DNA from: Eubacteriaceae bacterium
GTDB lineage: Bacteria; Bacillota; Clostridia; Lachnospirales; Lachnospiraceae
DNA: 42,534 bases
Assembly (NCBI GenBank): GCA_910574915.1
Contig: CAJTCR010000046.1
Coordinates: 1-42,534 of the forward strand
Direction of reading: 5' to 3'
Position numbers and translations under genes: made by a program. Positions within the stretch are counted from its first letter, which is position 1. The number at the start of each line of letters is the position of its first letter. The notes under the pieces were generated by a model that ran no database searches, was not told the origin of the DNA, and saw only the letters and a list, made by a program, of their open reading frames with translations. This document shows, piece by piece, positions 33,129 through 41,956 of the stretch.

Positions 33129-33323
33129 TTACCCGTCCTGCGTCCACTGTATCTCGCTCACATGGCCCACCCAGCCGGTGGCAATGGAGCCGCCCTGCAG
33201 GAGCATATCCGTGAAATACACCTGCCCGGTACAGTCGGTGACGCAGAGCCGGACGGTAATGGAGCGCAGGCGCTCATAGCCCTTCGGGGACACGTCGGCG
33301 GCCACCTGTGTGAAAAATGCCAT
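33129..33323 (-). CDS. Small tail-tip protein, paralog of the next gene's N-terminus
   Basis: 64 residues: MAFFTQVAADVSPKGYERLR, SITVRLCVTDCTGQVYFTDM, LLQGGSIATGWVGHVSEIQW. The TDCTGxVYFTDxxLQ-G--xTGW--H signature is shared with the next protein, suggesting tandem duplication of a small beta-rich module. CAGGAGGC precedes the ATG, 10-15 nt after the stop of the endopeptidase gene. Function not known. Confidence 0.65.
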   Translation of the reverse strand: MAFFTQVAADVSPKGYERLRSITVRLCVTDCTGQVYFTDMLLQGGSIATGWVGHVSEIQWTQDG

Positions 33324-33338
33324 AGAAAGCCTCCTGTC

Positions 33339-35864
33339 TTAAAAGAGGTCGATAAACCGCGTTTCCGTGGAGCCGTCCTCATATTCAAAAGTAACCTCGA
33401 TCCCCACCTGCCCGGCGGGGCCTTTCTTCAAATCCTCGGAGGCGATCTGCGCCGAGAAGGTATAGCTGCGGCGGCTGGCCGGGTAGACGGTCTGCGCGAG
33501 GCTCTTTGTCATGCCAAGCACGCCCGCCGCCTTAAAGCAGGCCGTACCGGAAACGCCGTTTTCTGCGTCCACCTCAAAGCCGGAATTGAGCCAGTAGTTC
33601 ATGCCGCTGTCCGCGCGGGAATTGCGCAGGTGGTTGAAGGGTACAAGGTCTTTCACCTCCTGCCGGTCGATCACGTCGGTAGAGGCCAGCACGTCGGCGG
33701 CTTTATCCCATTGCGCGGAGGAATCACCCAGCTCCCGCAGGGTCGTGGATAATTCCAGCACCGTTTTCCACGGCTCCTGCAGGTTGTACTGGCGGCGCAC
33801 CACGCGGGTTTTCACGGATAAATGCAGGTCTTTGTCATCCACCGTCACAATGTCGCCCAAATCCCACGCCTCATGCTCATAGCCGGTCAGGGCCGACAAG
33901 TCCATAGCCGACAGCACATAGGAAATCCGGGGCTTTGCGTACTGCGCCAGCCGCATCTGTGTAAATTCCAGCATCTGATAGGGGTTCGTGAAATTCGAGC
34001 AGTCCAGCGTGGAAATGCGCACCTCGTTTGTATAGGTAAAATCCTCCACATACTCCCGGTTGTTGTTGATGGAGGCAAAGGTCATGCCGTCCTTGCCGTA
34101 GGCATAGAGCCGGGTCACGAGGCTCCTCGTATCCACTACCCGCTGGATGGATTTCAGGTTCTTTTTATAGGCGAACAGCGCCCCGGTATCCCTGCCGCCA
34201 AAGGTCAGCAGGCGGACGAGGCGGTTCGGGCAGTCAAAGATCAGGTCGCCGCCGTGGATATTCTGCGTGGCCCGGAGGATGGAGAGGGCGTTTTTCTCCA
34301 TACACTGCCATGTGCGCTTTGTAGTGACGTTCACCGTCCCCACCGCCCAGCCGGTATGTTCCAGCGCGTGGCGCATAGGGGCCTCGGCGGTGTCCGCATT
34401 GAAGTCCACGGTTCCCTTTTCCTCCGAAAAGGAAAGGTCATAAAAGGCCGCCTCCGCATACGCCTGCGTCACAATGCGCCCGTCGCTGTCTTTGGTATCC
34501 GTCAGGGTTCGGATTCGGTAAATGTCGTTTACGATCTGCACCTGCTTCTCATTATCCAGCATGGCCCGCTTGGGGTCATGGAAGGGCAGGGAAAATTCCA
34601 GCGTATCCGAGCCGTTGACCTCGCTCGTCACCACAATGTCAAAGGCATTTTCCAAGACCGCTTCCCACGCGCCGCCCTGATCCAGCACCACAGGCCGGGC
34701 AAAGCCCAACTTTTCATAAGGGGCCTTCGGTATATCATGGAGCTGTATTTCCAGCACCTTCGGGCTGCGGGCCGTATCCTCTGTGGCAAGCGTCACCCGG
34801 AACCGGATATACTGCCGGTTCGGGGATTGCAGCTCACCGTTCACGCCCACCGTCTGCCACGCCGACCATTCTTCCAGATCGTCCGAGGTGGCCGTTTCGA
34901 TTTCCGCAATGGAAGTCACGCCCGCCGTATATTCGCTGGTGACGGATATCCGGCCTGTGCCGGAAAGGGCGCAGGGCGCGGCCTTCGTGACAAGCTGGCC
35001 GGTGGCCGGATACGCCCCGTCTGTATTCTGCCGCAGGGTAACGCTGCCCGGCTCCATAAGCGCGTCCACCGGGCCGCCCATATCGCCGCCGTTGGCGGGA
35101 AGGGAGGCTTTGAAATATTCTGCCAGCTCCTGCGCGGTAAAGGAAGAATCCGTATCCAGAAACCAGTCGTCGAAGCCGCCCGCGTAATAATACTGCTCCG
35201 CCTGCATCCCCATCACCAGATCGGCCACGCAGGAGCGGTTTAATTCCCCCGTCCATGAAAGGGCGGCAGAAGTCCATACCGTTCCGCTTCCCCGGTCGCC
35301 GACCACATAAAAGGCCCGCTTATTGTCCGGCTCGATCACCGCCGCGATAAAATACCAGCCGTTGTTCACAAAGGAGAAAGGCGGCGTGACCGATTCATCC
35401 AGTATCAAAGAGCCGGAGGCATTATAGAGCATGAGCCTCGGCTTCCCCCGGATCAGAGAAAGGTAAAAAATGGGCTGGCCCGGCCCCTGCCTTGTATTAA
35501 AAATCGGGCAGTAGGTATTCCCCACCGAGTAGGTGGTGGGGTTCATCCAGCCGCCCACAATGAGCCGCGCTCCCAGCCGGGCAAAAATGGAGCCGTCATT
35601 GACCGCCCGCAAACAGGTTTTCTCACTGGCAGGGTTGGAGATATTCATGCGGAAATACCGGCCCTTCTGGCCCTGCCGCATACTGGCCGTGGTGCCGCTC
35701 CAATGCACCACCGTAAAATCCCGGCCATTGCCGGAGGAATCGGCCAGCCGGTCATTGTTATCCGGGGCGGCCTCATTGAACCGCCAGAGGCCGGAAGCCG
35801 CATATTCCGCCGGAAATTCCCCGGTAAAATCCTCCTACGCCGTCAGTATTGTTTTCACCGCCAT
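33339..35864 (-). pseudogene. Tail endopeptidase/minor structural protein with LamG-like domain, amber at codon 10
   Basis: The natural start is ATG 35862-35864 with GGAGGTGAGGCT upstream, giving MAVKTILTA, then TAG (35835-35837), then in the same frame EDFTGEFPAEYAASGLWRFN and onward without interruption for about 830 codons. A LamG/concanavalin-like domain is about 10-260 (DSSGNGRDFTVVHWSG, WYFIAAVIEPDNKRAFYVVG). The Prophage_tail (phage minor structural protein) domain is about 380-680 (DTLEFSLPFHDPKRAMLDNE, VDTRSLVTRLYAYGKDGMTF). The C-terminus has a carbohydrate-binding-like end. Probably CAG (Gln) became TAG. TAG is a true stop in the tape measure gene nearby, so recoding is unlikely; without suppression the protein is lost or restarts poorly inside. 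Confidence 0.75.
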
Positions 35865-35868
35865 AGCC

Positions 35869-36637
35869 TCACCTCCATCTGCTCTTGGCCTGTATGCGAA
35901 GCTCGGAAAATACCGCACTCCCTGCCGTCCCAATCTCCACCACGTTCAGGCCCCGCCGCAGGACGGGAAAATTCAGCTCCTGCAGGCAGGGCAGGCCGTT
36001 CCTTAACGTATTCCCGGCGCTGTCCGTCACTTTCGCCGTTACCAGCCCCGTGTCGATCACCAGCACTTCCCCGGCGGAAAGCGGGCCGACAATGCGGAGC
36101 TCCTCGCCGTTTGTCTTTATGGAAATGTAGCCGGAGGAAACCGCCCCCCTGCAGGACATACACCGGCTCCGAGTCCGTATTCCCCACCTGCCGCATGACC
36201 TCCTGCGTCCCGGCCCCGGTCAGCACAAAGGCTTCATCATCCAGCGCATACCCGTAAGGGTCGGGGCATAAAAAGCGCAGGGAAAAGGAGCCAGCCGCCC
36301 GCAGGAGCCGTTCGCAGTCCACCGCATCCGACAGCCGCGCCTGAAAATACCGGTCGGGAACGTCGTCCAAGATAAGCTGTTTCAGTCCCTGCGTGGGGTC
36401 GAGCCACGCGGATACCCGGTCTAAGACGGATACCAGCGCGGCGAAGGTTTTCTGCGGGAAAACATTGCAGCTTATGTCAATGTAGCGCTCCCCGCTGTCG
36501 GCCCCGAAATCGGCAAGGCCCGGCTTGCCGGGGACGGTTTCCGTATTGCTCCGCACCGGGGGCGAAGCCTGCCAGCCCGTCAGGCGGGCCTTGACCTTCA
36601 TGGATTGCGAGGATACCCCGCCATATTGAAAGCCCAT
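35869..36637 (-). pseudogene. Distal tail protein (Dit), frameshifted in a G6 run
   Basis: ATG 36637 (MGFQYGGVSSQSMKVKARLT) with GGAGGG upstream. The N-terminal part is a Sipho_tail/Dit domain (ERYIDISCNVFPQKTFAALV, LKQLILDDVPDRYFQARLSD). At the six-G run (36144-36149) the frame moves to unrelated residues (GGGFLRLHF). The other frame carries the proper C-terminal beta domain: GAVSSGYISIKTNGEELRIV, ARGLNVVEIGTAGSAV-like, ending SRWR at 35869. One G fewer restores a ~255-residue Dit. Dit joins tail tube and baseplate and is essential in siphophages. Either a true lesion, a phase-variable run or a sequencing error. Confidence 0.75.
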
Positions 36638-36652
36638 AAAAAAGCCCTCCTT

Positions 36653-36758
36653 CGTCGTCACAAACTACATATCGCTCACTTCCGCACAAGTGCGAAAGCT
36701 CACTCATTCCGTTGTTCCTCCTCTCCCCACAAAGCCTTCCGGCTTTGCGGGGTTCCCC
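36653..36758 (-). repeat. 106-bp intergenic module, copy 1 (tape measure/Dit gap)
   Basis: Transcribed order: GGGGAACCCC, hairpin CCCCGCAAAGCC-GGAA-GGCTTTGTGGGG, SD-bearing GAGGAGGAACAACGGA, ATG of a small frame (MSELSHLCGSERYVVCDD) that includes a second hairpin CTTTCGCA-CTTG-TGCGGAAG, and a shared end GTTTGTGACGACG. It begins at the tape-measure TAG stop and ends 16 nt before the Dit start. Other copies: 41417-41521, 41851-41956, 42282-42364. Confidence 0.9.
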
Positions 36759-39430
36759 TAAGCAGTGATAATGCGGCCCTGTGCGCGGGAGCCGGTCTGC
36801 ATGAGGTTATAAAGCTCCTGCGAAATTTTCCGTATATCCTCCTCGCTGCGCACGATCATCTGCTGTACCATGACGAGCGGGCCGCCGCCCGCCATGAAAC
36901 CGGCCCCGCCGGATACGCCGCCGGACACGTTGGCGTTTGCATTGACCGAAAAATCCGTCGGGATCGAGGTCTGCATATCCTCGGCAAGCTGGTTCATCAC
37001 GCCGTCAATGTCAGCGCTCATTTTCTCGGCGGCAGAAACCGCGTCCTTCCCGTTGGTGTCAATGGAACCGGCAAGGCCCTTCACCATCATTTCACCGATC
37101 CACGCCATTTCCGTGGACGGGGAATGGATACCGAAGAAGTCGCAGATACCGTCCCAGATTGACGAAATCCAGCCGGACACCTTATCCCAAATCCAGCCTG
37201 CAAGGCTCTGGATGCCAGACCACAGGCCCTGCACAATGTTTTTGCCAATCTGTACGATAGACACCGCCGCTTGGCCGATCCCTTTCAGGATAGCCGAAAC
37301 GATCTGCGGCAGGGAGGCCACCAACTGCGGGATGGCCCGCACCAGCCCCACGGCCAACTGCACCACCAGCTTAATCCCCATCTCCACGATTTTCGGGAGG
37401 TTGTTTGTGATAAAGCTGATAATGGACGTGATAATCTGCGGCAATGCCGCAACGAGCCGGGGCAGCGCGTTCAGAAGGCCCTGCGCCAAGCCCTCGATAA
37501 TAGAGAAGGCCGCCGCTAAAATCTGATCCATGTTGTCGAGCAGCGTAGAGCAGATTAAAATAATGGCCTCCACGATAGACGGAACCAGCTCCGGCAGCGC
37601 CTCGCCAAGCCCCGCCGCCAGCGTGACAATCACCTGAATGGCGGCCTCGGCGATCTGCGGCAGGTTGTCTAAAATCCCCTGCGCCAGCGTAAGCACCAAC
37701 TGCAACGCGCCCTCGGAAAGCTGGGGCAGGGCTGAAACCAGCGCATTAAGGAGCGTTAAGACAATATTCGTCGCCGATTCGATCAGCACGGGCAGATTGT
37801 CTAAAATGGCCCCGCCGATACTCGTCACGATATTCAGGCCCAATTCCAGAAACATGGGCATCTTCTCTAAGATCACGTTGGAAACGCCCTCTATGGCGTT
37901 TCCGATAGCCACGCCGATCTGCTCAAAATCCCCGTTGGCTGCGTTGATCTCATTGCTGAGTGTGGAAAAAACGTCGGTGATCCCCGCCGACATTTCACTC
38001 GCCAGCGGAAGGAAAACGCCCTGAATGGAGCGCTTTGTCCCCTCTATGGCGGAATCGAGGTCATTGTATTTAATCTGGTTGATCTGCGAGAGCGCGTCGT
38101 AGGTCTTGCCCGCGCCGTCCTCCATGCTGGCAAGCACCGGGAGGACATTGCTCTGTAAATCCTCAAACTGCGTGCCGAACAGGTTGACCGCCGCCGTATT
38201 CTTGGCAATGGGATCATCCATGCTGTCAAGCGCATTGACGACCTCGAAAAATGCCTCCCTTGCCGAATCCCCGCCAGCGGCAAACCGGGCCGCCATAGCG
38301 TCCGCGTCCATGCCGAGGGCCTGAAAGGCTTCGGTGGTGGTATTGCTTCCGTCGATCACCCGCAGGTTAAATTCCTTTACCGCGTCGCCCACCTTATCAA
38401 TCGAAAAAACACCGGCTTCGGAACCGCTGATCAGCCCGCTTACAAATTCGTCTGCGGAGAGGCCGAGGGCAGCGTACTGTGCCGAGTATTCGTTGAGGGT
38501 ATCCAAAAGGTCGCCGTTCTGGTCTGCGCCGTTCTGTGCGCCCACGGCGATAATGTTATAGGCTTCCTCTGCGGAAAGGCCGAAATTTTTCATTAAGGCG
38601 TTGGCCGTCCGGGCGGATTCCTGCAGGTCATAGCCGAAGGTGTCCCGCAGGGCGAATCCGGATTCCGTGGCCTTCTGTAATTCCTCGTCCATGAGGCCGG
38701 TGGTTTTCTGCACCGCAGAAATGCCCTCCACCACATCCTCCAAGCTGTCGCCGAAATTGTTTGTGTATACCCGGCGGGCCGTTTCGCCAAGCGCCTCCAA
38801 TTCCGCGCCGGTGGCCCCGGTGGAGGCGGAAATCTGGTTGACCGCCTGATTGTATTCGTCGCCCAGCTTCACAAGCCCCACGCCTGCGGATACGGCGGCG
38901 GCACCGATAGCCACAACGGCGGCGGCCACCACCGCGCCAATCGTCTTTGCAATGCCGCCCAGCTTTTCAAACCGGTTCCCGGCATCCTCCGCCTTGTCGG
39001 CGCTTTCTTCCAGCGAATCGCCGAAATCGTCAGCTTGGCCGCCCGCCTCGTCCAGATGATCCCCGGCTTCCTCCAATGCCCGGTTGTTCTCGTCCAGCTC
39101 CTTTTCCATATCGTTTAAGGCCGCTCTGGCGTTGTTGAGCTGAATCTGCCATTGCTGCGTGCGCCGGTCATTTTCCCCGAAGGAAGCGGTGGCGTTTTGT
39201 AGGGCCTGCTCTAAGGTGCCGATTTTCTGTTTCTGCGTATCAATCTCTTTATTCAGGACACGGTTGCGGGCCGTGATCGCCTCCACCGATTTATCCTGCT
39301 TATCAAACTGCGAGGCCACAAGGTTCATCTCCGAGCCAAGCACCTTAAAACTCTGGTTGATCTCCGCAAGGGCCTTCTTAAATTCCTTCTCGCCCTCCAC
39401 GCCGATCCGCAGGCCAAAATTGTCCGCCAT
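36758..39430 (-). CDS. Phage tail tape measure protein
   Basis: 890 residues. The N-terminus has a coiled coil (about 25-150: FKKALAEINQSFKVLGSEMN, VLNKEIDTQKQKIGTLEQAL). A Gly/Ala hydrophobic segment follows (TIGAVVAAAVVAIGAAAVSA). The TMP domain is at 180-480 (DEYNQAVNQISASTGATGAE, SVLALRDTFGYDLQESARTA-like). About 540-720 is a series of amphipathic helical repeats built on LPxLIExxxxIxxxL. SPSTEMAWIGEMMVKGLAGS is a motif seen near the end of many tape measures. It sets tail length and is threaded through the tube. GGAAGGAGGTGGC precedes the ATG. The stop TAG abuts repeat copy 1. Confidence 0.93.
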   Translation of the reverse strand: MADNFGLRIGVEGEKEFKKALAEINQSFKVLGSEMNLVASQFDKQDKSVEAITARNRVLNKEIDTQKQKIGTLEQALQNATASFGENDRRTQQWQIQLNNARAALNDMEKELDENNRALEEAGDHLDEAGGQADDFGDSLEESADKAEDAGNRFEKLGGIAKTIGAVVAAAVVAIGAAAVSAGVGLVKLGDEYNQAVNQISASTGATGAELEALGETARRVYTNNFGDSLEDVVEGISAVQKTTGLMDEELQKATESGFALRDTFGYDLQESARTANALMKNFGLSAEEAYNIIAVGAQNGADQNGDLLDTLNEYSAQYAALGLSADEFVSGLISGSEAGVFSIDKVGDAVKEFNLRVIDGSNTTTEAFQALGMDADAMAARFAAGGDSAREAFFEVVNALDSMDDPIAKNTAAVNLFGTQFEDLQSNVLPVLASMEDGAGKTYDALSQINQIKYNDLDSAIEGTKRSIQGVFLPLASEMSAGITDVFSTLSNEINAANGDFEQIGVAIGNAIEGVSNVILEKMPMFLELGLNIVTSIGGAILDNLPVLIESATNIVLTLLNALVSALPQLSEGALQLVLTLAQGILDNLPQIAEAAIQVIVTLAAGLGEALPELVPSIVEAIILICSTLLDNMDQILAAAFSIIEGLAQGLLNALPRLVAALPQIITSIISFITNNLPKIVEMGIKLVVQLAVGLVRAIPQLVASLPQIVSAILKGIGQAAVSIVQIGKNIVQGLWSGIQSLAGWIWDKVSGWISSIWDGICDFFGIHSPSTEMAWIGEMMVKGLAGSIDTNGKDAVSAAEKMSADIDGVMNQLAEDMQTSIPTDFSVNANANVSGGVSGGAGFMAGGGPLVMVQQMIVRSEEDIRKISQELYNLMQTGSRAQGRIITA

Positions 39431-39470
39431 GATTCCGCCACCTCCTTCCCGGAAAAATTAAAACTTATCT

Positions 39471-40048
39471 TCAAATCCCGTAAGGGATAATGTCGTCAAT
39501 GAACAGCTCCCGCTTCGGCTTGGCGAGGCCGGTAAACTGCTTGTGGCACTCCCACAAATCCAGCAGATACCCGAAAGGCATGAGCCACGCCTCCTCCTCG
39601 GAACGCCGAAGCGGCACCGTTGCATAATAAATCAGCCGGGTAAACAGTTCTTCGTCGCTTACCCGACCGGCACGTTTTTTGGGTCTGCCTCGCTCTCTAT
39701 GTGGCGCTTGGTTCCCCGGAACATGGCCTCCATGATCGCGTCCTTGTATGCCGCCAGCTCCAACGGGGAAGTGAGAAGCTCCACCTCCTCCGCCGTGAGC
39801 AGGGGCCTCGGCTCCTCCTTATGGCGCAGGTTGTATATCAAAAGGCTCTGGTTCGCCATCAGGACGATCAGCCAGATAATCTCATCCAGCGCCATCTCGA
39901 AATTTTCCGATTTCATCAGCTTCGTGCCGAGGTTTTCCAGACCGCCATAGCGGCCCGCGATCTCCTTTGTGGCCCTTGTGGTTAAAATAAGCTGGTACTC
40001 CTCGCCGCCAATCGTGATTGTTGCGGCCCTGTCCTGATCCACCATCAT
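39471..40048 (-). CDS. Tail assembly chaperone G-T fusion product made by -1 frameshifting
   Basis: The downstream frame has no start codon of its own. It reads RAGRVSDEELFTRLIYYATV, PLRRSEEEAWLMPFGYLLDL and WECHKQFTGLAKPKRELFID to TGA 39471-39473. It is entered from the G-like gene at A AAA AAC (39674-39680), shifting -1 from the zero frame AAA AAC GTG to AAA AAA CGT. The result is an about 192-residue fusion, like lambda gpGT and many siphophage tail chaperones. The fusion recruits tail tube protein to the tape measure during assembly, and lies in the expected place between major tail protein and tape measure. Confidence 0.8.
39659..40048 (-). CDS. Tail assembly chaperone (gpG-like)
   Basis: 129 residues: TITIGGEEYQLILTTRATKE, IAGRYGGLENLGTKLMKSEN and DEIIWLIVLMANQSLLIYNL match the usual Firmicute phage gpG-like fold (strand, GxxYxLxxTxRA, GGL). 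The ATG overlaps the stop of the major tail gene. The non-shifted product ends DPKNVPVG at TAA 39659-39661, a few codons after the slippery site. It is produced in excess over the G-T fusion. Confidence 0.88.
   Translation of the reverse strand: MMVDQDRAATITIGGEEYQLILTTRATKEIAGRYGGLENLGTKLMKSENFEMALDEIIWLIVLMANQSLLIYNLRHKEEPRPLLTAEEVELLTSPLELAAYKDAIMEAMFRGTKRHIESEADPKNVPVG
39674..39680 (-). promoter_or_regulatory. Programmed -1 ribosomal frameshift site A AAA AAC
   Basis: On the minus strand the zero frame is GAC CCA AAA AAC GTG. The heptamer A AAA AAC is a classic X XXY YYZ slippery sequence. Five codons downstream the zero frame stops (TAA) and the -1 frame stays open for 67 codons. Confidence 0.85.
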
Positions 40049-40644
40049 GCCGCGCCTCCTTCCGTTTCATAGACCGGCTCGTATACTTCCTGATACCAGC
40101 CGGAAATGGTGCTGGCCTGCACGCCGCTGTCGTCCTCGTTGACCTCCGCCTTCCACGGATGCTCGTTCTTCCCGTCCACCTTATTGCGGCGCAGGATCGT
40201 CCCCTCAATGGTGGGCGTGGAGAAGGTGATGGAATCCCCCTTCGTCTGCAGGTTCGTGCCGGGAACCGCAAATTTTACCCGGTACAGCCAGAAATAACGG
40301 TAAGTGCCGTTTGCCTTGCGGGCGCGGAAGCCCACGGCCACCGGTGCGCCATCGTTCTCGCTGGCGGAAATGAGGACGCCGTTTTTATCCGCCTTCGCCC
40401 CGGTCAGTGCCTCGGCGGAGGACACGCCTATATCGTCCACGCCCAGCGACAGGGTTCCGCTCTTAAATTCCTTTACGATCTCCGCCGCGCCGTCGTCGGC
40501 ATACAGCGTGGCCTCGTTTAATTCAATCGAAAGCTCGGCGGTCATTGCCTTCGCCAGCATGACCGGGGTTCCGTAGGTTTCGTCGCCATTCTCGCCCTCG
40601 GTGATCGGGGCATAAAACAGCTTGTCAAGTCCAATCGTCGCCAT
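40045..40644 (-). CDS. Major tail tube protein (phi13-family-like)
   Basis: 199 residues: MATIGLDKLFYAPITEGENG, DETYGTPVMLAKAMTAELSI and ELNEATLYADDGAAEIVKEF, with GVQASTISGWYQEVYEP at the end. The start (xxIGLDKLYYA) and the ATLYADDG block are typical of the Firmicute major tail proteins of the phi13 type, which form the hexameric tail tube. GGAGGTTTAGATC precedes the ATG. Frame intact. It lies between the tail terminator and the chaperone pair, the canonical order. Confidence 0.9.
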   Translation of the reverse strand: MATIGLDKLFYAPITEGENGDETYGTPVMLAKAMTAELSIELNEATLYADDGAAEIVKEFKSGTLSLGVDDIGVSSAEALTGAKADKNGVLISASENDGAPVAVGFRARKANGTYRYFWLYRVKFAVPGTNLQTKGDSITFSTPTIEGTILRRNKVDGKNEHPWKAEVNEDDSGVQASTISGWYQEVYEPVYETEGGAA

Positions 40645-40647
40645 GAT

Positions 40648-40989
40648 CTAAACCTCCATTTCATAATGTTTTGCCACGTCTATGGCATAGTGGTGATAGC
40701 CGGTGTCGTCCTCATGGCCGATATACCGGCGGTCTGTAATGGTAAAGTCCGCCGCCAAAAGGGCGCGGACGATCCGGTTTTTCTGTCTGGTATAGCTGCC
40801 CTTTTTGAAGAAGGAAAGCCGGGCCTCCTGCACCTCATACTGCGGCAGGTCGTCAGCATGGAAGCCGAAGCTGTCCGAAAGGGGCGTGACGACCAGATAT
40901 TCCTCCGGCGGCGTATCCTGAAACACGCCGGTTTCTATGGGGATACCCAAAGGGCCGAGCGTACCGTTCAAATCTTCCAGCAGGCTCAC
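40648..40989 (-). CDS. Tail terminator/completion protein
   Basis: 113 residues: EDLNGTLGPLGIPIETGVFQ, DTPPEEYLVVTPLSDSFGFH and QNRIVRALLAADFTITDRRY. The EYLVV-strand core, KKNRIVRALLAADF-like helix and Y--GHEDDTGYHHYAID region match the small proteins between HK97 gp10-like and major tail genes in Firmicute phages, which cap or complete the tail. It overlaps the upstream gene by 4 nt (ATGA). Assignment rests on position and length more than on a specific motif. Confidence 0.75.
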   Translation of the reverse strand: MSLLEDLNGTLGPLGIPIETGVFQDTPPEEYLVVTPLSDSFGFHADDLPQYEVQEARLSFFKKGSYTRQKNRIVRALLAADFTITDRRYIGHEDDTGYHHYAIDVAKHYEMEV

Positions 40990-41429
40990 AGCTTTTCCAC
41001 CTCCCTCTCAAAAGCGGCCTTCATGGCCTCGATACACGGGGCGCGGGCCGCCGATCTTGCCGGTTTCAGAAAAGGCTTGGCAGGCTGCCCGCTTTTCCCG
41101 TATTCGAGGACGTTGGCAATCATGGCATTGCTGCGACCGTCCGGGCGCGGCTCCGAAAAGCCCACCTTCACGTTGTAATTGCCGTCCCGGTCAATCTTGG
41201 CCGGGGATACGCCGAGGGCGGAAAGCAGTTCGCCGGTGGAGCGGGATTCCTCCTTTGTATCCCGGCCAATCACCGCGCCCAAATTCGCCCTAACTTTCTG
41301 CTCCACGACCTCGCCGCCCGCTTCCAGCACCTTCGGGATGATCTCGTCGGTCTTATCCCCCAGCCGGGAGAGCCGCAGAAGAAAATCCTCCGGCATTTTT
41401 ACCTGCACCTTAGCCACGTCGTCACACAC
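40986..41429 (-). CDS. HK97 gp10-like head-tail/tail component
   Basis: 147 residues in the longest form (GTG 41429); a GTG at 41417 is the better-spaced start after AAGGAG. MPEDFLLRLSRLGDKTDEII, KVLEAGGEVVEQKVRANLGA, TGELLSALGVSPAKI, ARAPCIEAMKAAFEREVEKL. The KxLxxGAxxVxxxxRxNL and C-terminal ExMxxxxEREV patterns are characteristic of the HK97-gp10 family. The putative 5' codons (CDD) come from the shared end of repeat copy 2. Neck/tail completion role. Confidence 0.85.
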   Translation of the reverse strand: MCDDVAKVQVKMPEDFLLRLSRLGDKTDEIIPKVLEAGGEVVEQKVRANLGAVIGRDTKEESRSTGELLSALGVSPAKIDRDGNYNVKVGFSEPRPDGRSNAMIANVLEYGKSGQPAKPFLKPARSAARAPCIEAMKAAFEREVEKL

Positions 41430-41521
41430 TCCTTATCCTTCGCTTCCGCATAAATGCGAAAGCTCACTCAATCCGTTGCTCCTCCTTTCCCCACAAAGCC
41501 TTCCGGCTTTGCGGGAGCCCC
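41417..41521 (-). repeat. 106-bp intergenic module, copy 2
   Basis: Same layout as copy 1. The small frame is TTG-initiated, reads MSELSHLCGSEG and stops at TAA. The upstream head-closure gene is translated through the first hairpin (APAKPEGFVGKGGATD) and its TGA overlaps the TTG as TTGA, so leader and upstream gene are coupled. Confidence 0.9.
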
Positions 41522-41848
41522 GGAGCCCACCACCTTTTTCGCTAAAATCTCCACATACATCCCGCGCCCCTTCACATCCTCCACGCTGGTAATGTCATAC
41601 CGGCAGCCCTCACAGCGCAAGAACAGCTTTGTCGTCACCTGCAGGCCGGGGATGATACGGAACCGGAACAGGTCGGTGGCCTCCGAAAAGGCCGCCCGGT
41701 TGGCCCAGCGTTCGCTTCCATGCCGGGCCTCATGGTAGGCCCAAACCTCCGCCACCACCGTATCCTGCGGGGAGCTAAATCCCTCGTTGTCCTTCACGTT
41801 CTCGGTAAGGATTAGCTGGATGGGCGTGCGCATTTTTCCAAAGCTCAT
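41468..41848 (-). CDS. Phage head closure/head-tail adaptor protein
   Basis: 126 residues from ATG 41848 (MSFGKMRTPIQLI, then QDTVVAEVWAYHEARHGSER, WANRAAFSEATDLFRFRIIP, CRYDITSVEDVKGRGMYVEI). The SERW-NRAAFSEATxLFRFR pattern is typical of Firmicute head-closure proteins. The small frame in repeat copy 3 is open and in phase (MSELSHLCGSEGKGVCDDD precedes the ATG), so a longer product from TTG 41905 is possible. The last 16 codons come from repeat copy 2. Confidence 0.85.
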   Translation of the reverse strand: MSFGKMRTPIQLILTENVKDNEGFSSPQDTVVAEVWAYHEARHGSERWANRAAFSEATDLFRFRIIPGLQVTTKLFLRCEGCRYDITSVEDVKGRGMYVEILAKKVVGSGAPAKPEGFVGKGGATD

Positions 41849-41850
41849 AT

Positions 41851-41956
41851 CGTCGTCACAAACTCCTTTTCCCTCGCTTCCGCATAAATGCGAAAGCTCG
41901 CTCAATCCGTTGTTCCTCCTCTCCCCACAAAGCCTTCCGGCTTTGTGGGGTTCCCC
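41851..41956 (-). repeat. 106-bp intergenic module, copy 3
   Basis: First hairpin is perfect (CCCCACAAAGCC-GGAA-GGCTTTGTGGGG). The small frame starts TTG and reads MSELSHLCGSEGKGVCDDD, then continues into the head-closure gene. The second hairpin is CTTTCGCA-TTTA-TGCGGAAG. Confidence 0.9.

Noticed and set aside
33822..35243. Long plus-strand open frame (473 codons) opposite the tail endopeptidase gene
   Set aside because: It is antisense to a clear coding gene in GC-rich DNA, has no recognisable domains, and owes its length to codon bias of the real strand.
35835..35837. Genome-wide TAG reassignment as explanation for the amber codon
   Set aside because: The tape measure gene of the same prophage ends at TAG directly before repeat copy 1, so TAG works as a stop here.
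36477..36707. 76-codon frame starting in repeat copy 1 and running over the Dit start
   Set aside because: Only the first ~19 codons are shared with other repeat copies; the rest is out-of-frame Dit sequence. Recorded as a leader-peptide finding, not as a gene.
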